From Candidatus Chlorohelix allophototropha (lineage in GTDB: Bacteria; Chloroflexota; Chloroflexia; Chloroheliales; Chloroheliaceae): a stretch of DNA of 64,000 nucleotides. The notes below the pieces were generated by a model. That model was not told the DNA's origin. It made no database searches and saw nothing but the letters and a program-made list of their open reading frames with translations. The stretch covers positions 558,001 through 622,000 of the forward strand of contig NZ_CP128399.1 of NCBI RefSeq assembly GCF_030389965.1. The letters are read 5' to 3'. Both the position numbers and the translations under genes were made by a program. How positions within the stretch are numbered: the stretch's first letter is position 1; each line of letters begins with the position of its first letter. Positions 35,401 through 43,117 of the stretch are shown piece by piece.

Positions 35401-38287
35401 AGATGGAGAAGCCACCTGATAGTACAAAAGCGTATAACAGAGGGATTGCCAAATTAAAGGCGATGGCGGTTTGGATTCCGGTGAGCTTGACCCATGTGGA
35501 AACTACATATTGCCCGTAATAGTAATAATTCATGTAGCCGTCGCTAAACCACGGGTCGTAGGGTGGCAGATACGCGCTGCGCACTATTGCGTTGAGTTGC
35601 GCAAACTCCATCGGCTTCTCACCCCCAAAATAGGGATGCCACAAGTCGGGGTTGCCTAGCCTTATCAGCACAAAGGCTACGAACCCAAGCAGGAAAATAC
35701 CTTCCTCAATTATTATCAGGGTGCGATTGTGTTTCCAAAAGTAGGCTAACTCTTCGCGATAACGCCACCATAGCCACCCACTGATTACCACTGCCACTGC
35801 TAGGCACATGTAAACGGTGGCGATGGTGTATTGGTACAGGCGTGTTGCTACTACTAGGAAAATAATCAGCGCCACTAACGCCGCCCCGATAGGTTTCGCC
35901 AGAATGTAACCCTTGTCGGGCAAGCGACGGAAAGAGCGTAACGCTAACGGTAACCCTATTAGACCCAACACTTGTGCCATTACGAACCAGATAATTACCG
36001 CTAGCCATTGCTGCTCGTTGGCAAGCTGATTCCAGCCGTTATCATTGACTTCAGGTTGGCGATCTACAGGTTTATCCAGCAACAGGCTTTTGCCGCTATC
36101 TACTCGCTGCGCTTCACCCGTACTCTGCAAAACGCCATCGTTCTGCTTCGCCGGAATAACCGGCAAGTCACCCTTGGCGGGATAACGTTTGGGAACCCAC
36201 GGCGCATTAATAGAAGGAGCAAAAAGGTTGCGATATTCTACTTCGGATAACTGATCTTTTTTCTTGAAAATATATACTTTTGGATGATCATAGACTGAAA
36301 AGCTCTCATCGGCGGTATCGTCATTAATTTGCCATCCGACCAGTGGTACGGTGGGATAGTTAGAAACCTTTTTAACCAGTTGAAAACCCAAATCCCCCTT
36401 GAAAAGCATTTCGTAAAGTTGGGTAGTAACGGGATAACGCCACGGCAATTTTGGGATGGTGGCATATAGGCGGTTGCTGGATAAGACGATATAATCGGTG
36501 TTGCTTAATTTGTCTGACCAATATTGCGTCATTTCATCGTTAGGACGATCTTCGTAGCTATTCCAGTCGGTGTACTGGTATTGCTCTCGGTATTTTGCTT
36601 GATCGGGCAGTGTAACCGGCAATGATTCATCCCACGCTTCACTGCTTAACCGCGCGTCTGCCGGTATATTTTGATAAATCCATTCGCTGGCAGTTACTCG
36701 GCTGTGCTCTTGCCCGTAAATCTGAGAAAAGCTTATCGCCCACACCAAGCCCCAACCCATTATAAATACGCCCAGCCCTACCACCAAAAATTTCCGCAGC
36801 TTGTAGAGCGTAGCCGTGTTGCTGTTGTGCGCCAGAAGATACAGGGAAACCAGCAGACGGGCTGCTAACACTAGCGCAATTGGCGTAATCGGTAGCAAAT
36901 AGCGATTGAATTTGGCTTCGCCCGTAAAAGTGATTAGCATGTAGGGTACGAGCCAGCAATAAAGCAGGATTTCCGCTTTGAGCCTGTACCATACCGCGTG
37001 ATAAAGCCCGTAAGCCAACGCCGCTACCGCCAGCACCCCAAGCGGGATACTCAAGCCCCATTGTATCCAATTACCGAACTGGTATAAGAATGGAATAGTG
37101 CCGACATATTGGCGGGTATAGGGATAATCTGAAATGCCTCGCGCCATTCCGTTTTCCGCCATTACCCGATCAAACCAAGCGGTGAAATCGAGGAAAGCGT
37201 AGGGCATGGCGACAAACCAAACTATGAGCGTAGCTAAGCCGCTCAGGATTAGGTTTACCAGTGTTCTGAGAACAAGGCGCGGACCTAACCCAACTTTCCC
37301 AAAACGTTCTTCTCCGGGTTGCCCGCTTAACTTGGGTTTTCCGGCAAATTCGCCGCTGTGTTGCGCTTTTCCGTAAAGTCCATAGAGCAATGCCGCCCCT
37401 ACCAGCACCAAGCCCAGTGGTAGCGCACTAACCTTGCACGCTAGAGCCAAACCGAAAGCCGCTCCCATTCTTATCGCGCTCCAGCGTGAACCGCTGCGCA
37501 TGTGTCCGATAGCGACGAAAACAGCCAGCGTTACAAAAAAGGTAAGGGCTACATCAAAGGTTAGGTAGTGAGCAAGCTGTATATCCAGTACCGAAACCGC
37601 CAGAAAAGCGGACGCGCTCAAGCCGATTGCTGTACCAGCCTTGCGCCCCAAGCTAGGCGAAAAGGCGCGTCTGCCTAGGAAGAAAGCCAGTAACACTGTT
37701 CCCAAGCTGAACACGACAGAGAGAAACCGCCCTACCAGATACAAATTGGCGTATGCGTTCCATTGTGAACCAAAAATAGAAGCGGCTACCCAGCTTGAAA
37801 ACTTGATGAGGTACATCGGGAACGAACCGTAGGCGAAAAAGTGCGGGTTTAAGGGGCTAAAAGCGGCGTTCCAGAAATTAATTGCTTTGTCGGGAACTGG
37901 TTGATCCGGTGGTACTACGTTAGTAGGTAGCGCATATTGCTTGCCTTGTATTTTGGCTGCCGTGAAAAGTTTTGTTTCTTCCTCGGTAGCGGGGCGTAGG
38001 TTTGCTGCATCATTGGGGATAAAAAATTGCAAACCCCCGGGCGGGAAACTCACCGAAGCGCGGGTCTGTCCCAGATTGTCAAAGCCGCCGCTGGTTTGAA
38101 CCGTCATCAGGTTCATTACGCCCTGACCGTTCGATTGCCAAATTATTGCCCGTTCATCGGGATGGAAATACTGTCCTTGATCCCAATCTAGACTCTGTAA
38201 GCGGAAACCACCCGCTACCAGCAAGATTATGAGCAGAAGACCCCAGACCAGTATATCGCCGCGTTTGTTTTGCCAGAAGTTGTTCAT
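32453..38287 (-). CDS. Giant membrane protein: GT39-like half, DUF2298 (YYY) half and TPR tail
   Basis: A 1944-residue polytopic protein. Residues about 1-770 are a GT-C/PMT-like membrane half, with the acidic first loop YFHPDERAIIW, followed by an external segment of about 200 residues. Residues about 770-1700 match the 'Chlor_Arch_YYY' / DUF2298 family, with GYMNYYYYGQYVVSTW (about 915) and the conserved block PYFSFLYADLHAHLIALPF after it. After a soluble region come about four TPR repeats (about 1785-1930, e.g. DYQSHYDLGVYYFKRGDLQDA). The family is known from Chloroflexi and some archaea, sometimes with this two-half layout, but no member has an assigned activity that I know. A role in glycan or glycolipid assembly is likely from the GT-C fold. 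It shares an operon with the HSL hydrolase. Confidence 0.82.
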   Translation of the reverse strand: MNNFWQNKRGDILVWGLLLIILLVAGGFRLQSLDWDQGQYFHPDERAIIWQSNGQGVMNLMTVQTSGGFDNLGQTRASVSFPPGGLQFFIPNDAANLRPATEEETKLFTAAKIQGKQYALPTNVVPPDQPVPDKAINFWNAAFSPLNPHFFAYGSFPMYLIKFSSWVAASIFGSQWNAYANLYLVGRFLSVVFSLGTVLLAFFLGRRAFSPSLGRKAGTAIGLSASAFLAVSVLDIQLAHYLTFDVALTFFVTLAVFVAIGHMRSGSRWSAIRMGAAFGLALACKVSALPLGLVLVGAALLYGLYGKAQHSGEFAGKPKLSGQPGEERFGKVGLGPRLVLRTLVNLILSGLATLIVWFVAMPYAFLDFTAWFDRVMAENGMARGISDYPYTRQYVGTIPFLYQFGNWIQWGLSIPLGVLAVAALAYGLYHAVWYRLKAEILLYCWLVPYMLITFTGEAKFNRYLLPITPIALVLAARLLVSLYLLAHNSNTATLYKLRKFLVVGLGVFIMGWGLVWAISFSQIYGQEHSRVTASEWIYQNIPADARLSSEAWDESLPVTLPDQAKYREQYQYTDWNSYEDRPNDEMTQYWSDKLSNTDYIVLSSNRLYATIPKLPWRYPVTTQLYEMLFKGDLGFQLVKKVSNYPTVPLVGWQINDDTADESFSVYDHPKVYIFKKKDQLSEVEYRNLFAPSINAPWVPKRYPAKGDLPVIPAKQNDGVLQSTGEAQRVDSGKSLLLDKPVDRQPEVNDNGWNQLANEQQWLAVIIWFVMAQVLGLIGLPLALRSFRRLPDKGYILAKPIGAALVALIIFLVVATRLYQYTIATVYMCLAVAVVISGWLWWRYREELAYFWKHNRTLIIIEEGIFLLGFVAFVLIRLGNPDLWHPYFGGEKPMEFAQLNAIVRSAYLPPYDPWFSDGYMNYYYYGQYVVSTWVKLTGIQTAIAFNLAIPLLYAFVLSGGFSISFNLARIYQQWRARRARYLGDNWASDSKLRGKAEIHPREISPDDLSKAGPMWAGIFGAFALAIAANIDGLVQLLQHNRAFAELINALNIYPVRAEQLRAYDYFRSTRVIPDTINEFPYFSFLYADLHAHLIALPFTLLLLALALNLISANWAGYDDTGYPPPIRLIKRLWYALDGTLLIPLLFAVVIGLIGATNIWDLPTYIMIIFMSLFFAFFRRPQKPTVSENEAEEQTPRFRPLSLLVELAAAGITTGLIVYSAFLMYSNFFNKYQALYSEVKLTSLYTDFGQIIFFWLMPFFFVISYAIWSYWRWLSWRRGGNPRLSEPPKDIKTNYKLDEELDDPFVSQPSTLRTQRAELAFAMAGSGSSLEAGMGGGSSPDRQPPTKTNSYNRYSVPWLIILGIAGIIMVIAWVFPVTMECKFESVFCQTAGPGITHTGPRWASFATMGFLALAFLFLIFGRAYDPDPEQSAQARNPATLFAKLMILAAFCIIAGLEVVYVADDFANSYRERANSIFKFYYQAWTMLALASAFTIYVLWTNWIAPRWSDVERRIGKLRLSMRFLWIGAATMLAIGCSLYAILVTPTRIAERMEKPLPNPTLDGRAYFDTLREVMGMPNMTLGKSFDMLYEAQSLHEFYDKIQGTPVVLQASIWPYRGNGSWIAINTGLPIVLGYDHHESQQHYDAQVWKRSSNGGGDGDIHEIYNTEDIETALGLLNYYHITYIHLGIIEHESEVFRACYPGEPGDTSRSTVPACYDPLVSDGGLAKFDKMVNMGLLEVAYQNPGVTVLKVTPRGRSGIVDPTLAAANPGQTITTDPKLGRLLDAVKRNPQDYQSHYDLGVYYFKRGDLQDAALQLIEVIRIVPKEVNPYHVLGDIFSAMGENEKALSAWKEPTIVAPQNVAAHNKYALGLAAAGQTDEAIKEYNIALQLNPKFVEAAYHLGELYEKLNKRQEAIDAYNYVIKNAPGTNDFWANSSADRINVLGGR

Positions 38288-38504
38288 TTAATAGAGGTGT
38301 AGAGTTAATATTTGAATTGGTAGTGAGGCACGCGCCTCTAACTATATATTGAGAACGACATGCCAGCGATTAATGTTTCTTGATATTCTATACTACAACG
38401 GTGCACTCGGCAATTAAGGCTAAACAAAATAGGTTGCTGGGGAGAAGAGCAAGTCCGAATAGGGCTATAATCAAATTTACTGGTTTGTTTTGACTTAATT
38501 AAAA

Positions 38505-38525
38505 GTCTAAATACATTATTTAGAC
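38505..38525. promoter_or_regulatory. Perfect dyad abutting the -35 box of the lipoprotein promoter
   Basis: GTCTAAAT (38505-38512) and ATTTAGAC (38518-38525) are exact reverse complements with a 5-base spacer, ending one base before the -35 hexamer. The position suits an activator or repressor operator. The remainder of the gap 38288-38636 is AT-rich without a gene. Confidence 0.55.
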
Positions 38526-38526
38526 G

Positions 38527-38556
38527 TTGACTTTACTTGACAATAACATGTATAAT
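38527..38556 (+). promoter_or_regulatory. Sigma-70-type promoter
   Basis: TTGACT (38527-38532) and TATAAT (38551-38556) are 18 bases apart, about 95 bases upstream of the lipoprotein start at 38658. Confidence 0.65.
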
Positions 38557-38657
38557 AGTACAGAACTTGTCATAACAAAAATTAGCTCTAGACTATTTGT
38601 GCGTCTCTTCCTGTGGGGCGGTATATACCGCGTTGAATGCCAAAACCGGGAGTGGCT

Positions 38658-39890
38658 ATGAAACCTGAAACACTTGCCTATCGCGTGCTAGTGATTTTCA
38701 CATTATTTGTCGTATTGTTGAGCACTGGCGCATGCAGTGATAATACCCCAAGTCAAACTCAAAATGACTCTGCTTATATACAGGCTCAAGTAACACCAAC
38801 CAGTGCGGTTAGGTTGATTGGTACTGCCGGTATAACCACTACGGTGGGTCGTATCAATCCTACCCCAACCGAAATACCGTTAATATTGCCTACGCCCACA
38901 GAAGTAGGGGCGGGTACTCCTGTTGCAACCAATGTTTTGGTCGCGCCGGCAACTAGCACACCTTTCCCGACTCCTACGCCGACTCCTGCCCCGCCTCCGC
39001 CCACGCCCACGCCCGCGCCAACACCAACACCTGCACCATTAATAAATGTAGTGGGTTTGGTACAACAAGAATTCCCCGGTTTTACCGATATAAGACGCGG
39101 CTTTGAGTATCCTATAACCAACCAGTGCATCCGTAACGCTTTCCTGAATCCGGCAGCGGTTGCTAAAACTGCGGTGCCCTATGACTTTGGTGCTCAGGCA
39201 ACCCGCGCCGAGGAGAAGGCTTGGTTTGATGCGACGGTAAGTCAATACATTCGCACCCCTACTAATACTTACATCCAGCTAACCATTAATATCACCGGGG
39301 CTAATGCCTATGCTACTTCTCAGGTTGAGTTTCAGCCTGATCTAGTGTTGTTTTGGAGCGTAACGAATAATCTAACCATTCAAATGCTCGATCCTAATAC
39401 CGACCCGGCAATTTATCAGCGCGCTTATGAAGAATCGCTTAACCTTTACGTGAACCGCATGCTGAAAGATACCAGAGCGCGGATTATCATCGGTAATGCA
39501 CCGGATGTAACCTCGATGTGGTACTTCAAGCCTTGCTTCACTTCCGAAGTATTACGCAAGGTTCAGCAAGACTACAATAATATCATTGCCAATGTGGCAA
39601 AGAAAAACCCGACCCGTGTATTTGTAGCTGACCTTTCCAATATTGAACTTGGGAAGTATGCACAATATATTTCTGACGAAGACGGTTTCTGGTTTACCGT
39701 AGCAGGGCATCGCGAGGTAGCCAAAGTGTTTGGTGATATCATCAATAAAAAGTTGGGAATAACCACTCCGGTTAAACCACCTTCGCTTTATTATCCCGGT
39801 AGCCCGGTAGCAGGTACAACCGCTGCTGGTGGTACCTCGGGTACAGTCGCCCCTACTACGGGCGCTACTACTCCTGCTGCGCCTCGCTAA
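38658..39890 (+). CDS. SGNH-hydrolase-like secreted lipoprotein with a Pro/Thr linker
   Basis: I start at the ATG at 38658 (MKPETLAYRVLVI...), because CCGGGAG lies 5 bases upstream and the earlier in-frame ATG at 38637 has no ribosome site. The protein is 410 residues. A signal peptide with a loose lipobox (STGAC) is followed by a Pro/Thr spacer (about 80-125, PTPTPAP repeats) that should carry the rest across the cell wall. The C-terminal domain (about 130-385) has RARIIIGNAPDVTS, resembling the block with the oxyanion Asn of SGNH hydrolases, and WFTVAGHREVAKVFGD, resembling their C-terminal His block. The N-terminal GDSL Ser block is not evident, so hydrolase activity is uncertain. Confidence 0.65.
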   Translation: MKPETLAYRVLVIFTLFVVLLSTGACSDNTPSQTQNDSAYIQAQVTPTSAVRLIGTAGITTTVGRINPTPTEIPLILPTPTEVGAGTPVATNVLVAPATSTPFPTPTPTPAPPPPTPTPAPTPTPAPLINVVGLVQQEFPGFTDIRRGFEYPITNQCIRNAFLNPAAVAKTAVPYDFGAQATRAEEKAWFDATVSQYIRTPTNTYIQLTINITGANAYATSQVEFQPDLVLFWSVTNNLTIQMLDPNTDPAIYQRAYEESLNLYVNRMLKDTRARIIIGNAPDVTSMWYFKPCFTSEVLRKVQQDYNNIIANVAKKNPTRVFVADLSNIELGKYAQYISDEDGFWFTVAGHREVAKVFGDIINKKLGITTPVKPPSLYYPGSPVAGTTAAGGTSGTVAPTTGATTPAAPR

Positions 39891-39985
39891 ACGGCGCATC
39901 GGTTATTGAAAATATGTTAACATGGAACGGTGTGAGCGTAATTCTCTCATCGTTCTTTGTTTTTTTAGCCTAAAGAGGTGTCCTG

Positions 39986-40537
39986 ATGAATATGGAAGGT
40001 TTCTTTTTAAACGACGAACCCCCCAACCCCGGCGAAACTCTGGGTAAGTTGCATGAGAAAATCGACCCATTTTTCGAAACTCTGGCTGAAAATGTAAAAG
40101 GTTCACATATCGGTGGGCGTGCGTTGGTGTTGGATGTGTTGCTTAAGCCAAAGCCAGCCCTGATTAAAGACGGTTTTGCGGATATAGTAGTTGGTGTAAC
40201 TTTCCGCGACCCGCTTTATGGCGCGGGGGCAGCCCGTGACTTGCCGCGCAAAGGTAAAGAATTGATTGACTACGCCCATACCCGTTTCGGACAATATGGC
40301 GCGTTGCCGCTCCTGCTAGTCTATCCCGGTTTCTTTTCACATATGCGCAATGAGCAAAAGCAACGACTTGGCGAAGCCACCGGATTTTTCGAGCGATTAA
40401 TGGCTCAGTTCAATGTAGGGGAACTCAAACCCGAAGCTAAGAATCTGGTGCTAACTTTCGGAGGTACGCGCTATTGGGATTCGGTGTTTGGTGTTAATTC
40501 CGAGCGCAGTTATCATTTTACACCCTTGATATTCTGA
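39986..40537 (+). CDS. Conserved-looking protein of unknown function
   Basis: A 183-residue soluble protein, preceded by AGAGGTG at a good distance from the ATG. It has no signal peptide or membrane helix. Alternating strand and helix patterns (GGRALVLDVLL, DIVVGVTFRDP, LPLLLVYPGFF, EAKNLVLTFGGTRYW) suggest a compact alpha/beta fold. I do not recognise the family and see no catalytic motif. It follows the SGNH-like gene by 95 bases on the same strand without an obvious terminator between them, so cotranscription is possible. Confidence 0.6.
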   Translation: MNMEGFFLNDEPPNPGETLGKLHEKIDPFFETLAENVKGSHIGGRALVLDVLLKPKPALIKDGFADIVVGVTFRDPLYGAGAARDLPRKGKELIDYAHTRFGQYGALPLLLVYPGFFSHMRNEQKQRLGEATGFFERLMAQFNVGELKPEAKNLVLTFGGTRYWDSVFGVNSERSYHFTPLIF

Positions 40538-40564
40538 GTAATAGCCTCGAAAAGTAGTATTCGG

Positions 40565-40596
40565 CTAAAGTCATAGTTGACAACTTAAGGATTTGA
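40565..40596. repeat. Dispersed 32-bp repeat, copy 2
   Basis: Matches 2173-2204 at about 27 of 32 positions in the same orientation. Downstream, 40600-40730 is purine-rich and could encode Lys/Arg-rich fragments only if a frameshift is allowed, which would fit a decayed transposase; nothing intact is present between 40538 and 40783. Confidence 0.5.
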
Positions 40597-40783
40597 GAGA
40601 GGTCAAGAAAAAAAGAGAGGAACGGAAGCAAAAAGAGTCGATAGCGGTTAAAATACCGCAATGAGTTAATCAACAAAATGAAAAAGGCTAAAAATAGTGA
40701 GGTGCGGCTATCGCATTGGATCCAACCAACCGAGTGTTAAATGAGGTAATACAGCCGCTTATCTTAACTGCCTTTCGTTCTTA

Positions 40784-41572
40784 TCAAACACCGATGAGCG
40801 AGCGCAGCAATTTTACCCGTGATCGGCTGACAGGCAAGATGGTATGCTTCTTGTCGTCAATAATCAGGTTGTAGGTTCCATTGAAATAAGGTTGCAATTC
40901 TAGAATATGTTGCAAGTTGGCAATATAGCTGCGATGAATACGTACAAAGCCCTGCGTATTTAAGCGTTGCTCTAGCTCTGCCAACGAGAAGCGACACAGA
41001 TATTGCTCGTTCATAGTATTCACGAAAACTCGGTCATTATAGGCTACGATGTAGCGCACATCTGAGAGGTTTATCAGCAAAACCCCGTCGCCTTTTTCTA
41101 CCGGAATCTTCTTGAAATGTGCTTCATTGGTTGGTTCTTCCTGTTTAAGATTAATTGTCCCGCTTTTGCTGCGTTCCGGTTCAGGCTGCTTGCCCATATT
41201 GCTTTGCGCTTTCTGGATTTTGGCAATTGCCTGTGCCAATCGCTTTTCGCTGTAGGGCTTTACCAGATAATCCACCGCGTTCAGTTCAAAAGCTTTAGCG
41301 GCATGCTCATCATAGGCGGTTACGAAAACAATCAGCGGTGGGTTCTGAAGTTTGTTAATAATTTTAACGGCTTTTAGCCCGTTCAATCCGGGCATCTCAA
41401 TGTCCAGAAAGAGCGCGTCAAAAACATCTTCATGCAATAATGCCAGCGCTTCGGTTGCGTTAGTACACTCTGAAACTGACTCCACCTCTGGCAGTTTCTT
41501 TAACATATACTGAAGGTCTATTCGCGCCAGTTGTTCATCATCTACAATTAGAACTTTTAGTCGGTTTGGCAT
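40784..41572 (-). CDS. LytTR-family response regulator
   Basis: A 262-residue regulator. The receiver domain (1-120) has IVDDEQLARID, the phospho-acceptor Asp in ALFLDIEMPGLNG (about 56) and Lys in YLVKPYSEKRL (about 106). A charged linker of about 45 residues leads to a LytTR DNA-binding domain (about 165-260) with VRYIVAYNDRVFVNT, FVRIHRSYIANLQHI and LPVSRSRVKLLRSLIG. LytTR domains bind direct repeats, mostly to control cell-envelope genes. It starts 5 bases after the stop of its sensor kinase and is surely co-expressed with it. Confidence 0.94.
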   Translation of the reverse strand: MPNRLKVLIVDDEQLARIDLQYMLKKLPEVESVSECTNATEALALLHEDVFDALFLDIEMPGLNGLKAVKIINKLQNPPLIVFVTAYDEHAAKAFELNAVDYLVKPYSEKRLAQAIAKIQKAQSNMGKQPEPERSKSGTINLKQEEPTNEAHFKKIPVEKGDGVLLINLSDVRYIVAYNDRVFVNTMNEQYLCRFSLAELEQRLNTQGFVRIHRSYIANLQHILELQPYFNGTYNLIIDDKKHTILPVSRSRVKLLRSLIGV

Positions 41573-41577
41573 AATAG

Positions 41578-42786
41578 CTAAACTCTTTTTACACGTGGCA
41601 CTCTAAAAACTACTTTTGTGCCTTTACCTAGCTCGCTCTCAATCTTCAGGCTGTATTGTGAGCCGAATAGTTTGTGCAACCGCTCGTTAATATTGCTGAG
41701 AGCCATGCCCAGTCCTTCGCTATGTTCCGGCTTCAGCGCCTTCGCCAGCGTGGCTTCGTCCATACCCACCCCATTATCGTTCACCTCAATAACTATGTCA
41801 CCGTCATCTATGGTACGAGTTTGGATTACGATAGTACCTCCGCCGATCTGGGGGGCAAGCCCGTGATTTACAGCGTTTTCCACCAGCGGTTGAACCGTTA
41901 GCACCGGAACCACCACTTGCTCGGTGCCTGTTCCAATATCGTAACTAACGCGGATATTTGTGCCAAAGCGCACTTGTTCCAGCCTTAGATAGTGTTTTAC
42001 ATAATCCAATTCTTCAGAAAGTAATACAAATTCGCCATGCTGCTTCAGGGTGCGTCTAAAGAAGCTGGCGAAATCGACAATCAACTCTCGGGCACGTTCG
42101 GCATCCAAGCGCACCAACGCTGCGATTGTATTCAGCGTATTGAAAAGAAAGTGCGGCGAAATCTGGGCACGCAACGCTTTTAACTCGGCTTCGGCTAATT
42201 GCCCCGCCGAACCACGCAAACGGCACATTTCAAGATTGAGGCTTACCTCTTGGGCTGCCCATCGCGCCAGTTCGAGATTAGAAGACTCAATAGGGGAAAG
42301 TTCGCTGCCAAAGATTAAGAGTGTGCCGCATACTTCCAATTCATTCTCAAGGGGAATTGCCACTAACCAGTGTGGATTTTGCGAATCCCGCTCTTTTTCA
42401 GGCTGGACGCTACTCCAGCAATTGCTCAACAGGTGGTCTTCGGTGTTGTGGCGGCAGGTCTGGTTTTTTCCAATTTCGAGGCAAAGGCGCACCGCCGGGC
42501 AGAAACGTTCTAGGTGAGGAGCTTCACTTTCATACAAAGGTCCGACATAAGCCAAGGTAGTCTGTCGCTCGGTTACTGCCACGGCGGCAAAGTTAGCGGC
42601 ATTATAAAGCTCGTGCGCCAGCGCTGTCGCCGTATTCAGATTCACACCGCTTTTGAAAAGACTCGCTGTAACGCTTATTCGCCGGAAAAGCTCGATGGAC
42701 TCTAGTTTCCAGGATGGTCGGGATGGGCTATCAATGCCGGAGAAACCGGAGTCGTGCGACCACTCTTGAGGTTGCTCAATTATCAT
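41578..42786 (-). CDS. LytS/YehU-type sensor kinase with a Cys-rich GAF-like sensor
   Basis: A 402-residue kinase. The N-terminal 190 residues form a GAF-like cytoplasmic sensor, not the 5TM LytS domain. Residues about 205-290 are the His_kinase domain of LytS/YehU proteins, with the phospho-accepting His212 in AQISPHFLFNTLNTIAAL. The ATPase domain has VQPLVENAVNHGLAP (N box), VNDNGVGMDE (G1) and GLGMALSNINERL (G2). The sensor holds Cys96, 102, 111, 123 and 153, an unusual density that suggests a bound metal, Fe-S cluster or redox switch. It forms an operon with the LytTR regulator, and a CRP/FNR-like palindrome lies about 125 bases upstream of its start. Confidence 0.92.
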   Translation of the reverse strand: MIIEQPQEWSHDSGFSGIDSPSRPSWKLESIELFRRISVTASLFKSGVNLNTATALAHELYNAANFAAVAVTERQTTLAYVGPLYESEAPHLERFCPAVRLCLEIGKNQTCRHNTEDHLLSNCWSSVQPEKERDSQNPHWLVAIPLENELEVCGTLLIFGSELSPIESSNLELARWAAQEVSLNLEMCRLRGSAGQLAEAELKALRAQISPHFLFNTLNTIAALVRLDAERARELIVDFASFFRRTLKQHGEFVLLSEELDYVKHYLRLEQVRFGTNIRVSYDIGTGTEQVVVPVLTVQPLVENAVNHGLAPQIGGGTIVIQTRTIDDGDIVIEVNDNGVGMDEATLAKALKPEHSEGLGMALSNINERLHKLFGSQYSLKIESELGKGTKVVFRVPRVKRV

Positions 42787-42908
42787 TACCAGTGATTAAC
42801 TCCCTTTAGCATTGATTATAATCTTTTAATCTGGCAGGTTCAATATAGGGTACTAAATGGTTATTGAATTATTACATTATTGTTAATATATTGTCTTAGA
42901 ACCAAATA

Positions 42909-42924
42909 TGTGATATATATCACT
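42909..42924. promoter_or_regulatory. CRP/FNR-family-like operator
   Basis: TGTGA-TATATA-TCACT, whose central 14 bases (42910-42923) form a perfect palindrome. It lies in the 331-base divergent gap between the LytS gene (minus) and the CxxC membrane protein gene (plus). The layout equals the CRP consensus except for the last base. Confidence 0.6.
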
Positions 42925-42961
42925 TGTTGGCATTAAAAAAGTATTAAAATAGCAAAATAGC

Positions 42962-42985
42962 TAACTATGCTTTTAACTATGCTTT
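42962..42985. repeat. Tandem 12-bp direct repeat in a divergent promoter region
   Basis: TAACTATGCTTT occurs twice without a gap at 42962-42973 and 42974-42985. Tandem AAAATAGC units lie just before it. Its position, about 130 bases upstream of the gene at 43118, fits a binding site for a direct-repeat-reading regulator such as the adjacent LytTR protein; the spacing differs from the usual LytTR layout. Confidence 0.55.
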
Positions 42986-43117
42986 AAGGGTTACAATTAA
43001 TTCGTTACAATAGCTGGGCTTTTGCTAACATAAATATGTTACATCAAACAAGAGGTTATACTGTTTGTCTGTTAACTTATTTTAAGCTACTGCCCTAAAA
43101 ACAATGATGAGTGTTGC

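Noticed and set aside
40600-40740. Purine-rich stretch as an intact transposase gene
   Set aside because: A frameshift and stop are needed to read it, and no conserved transposase motif is visible; at most it is a remnant.
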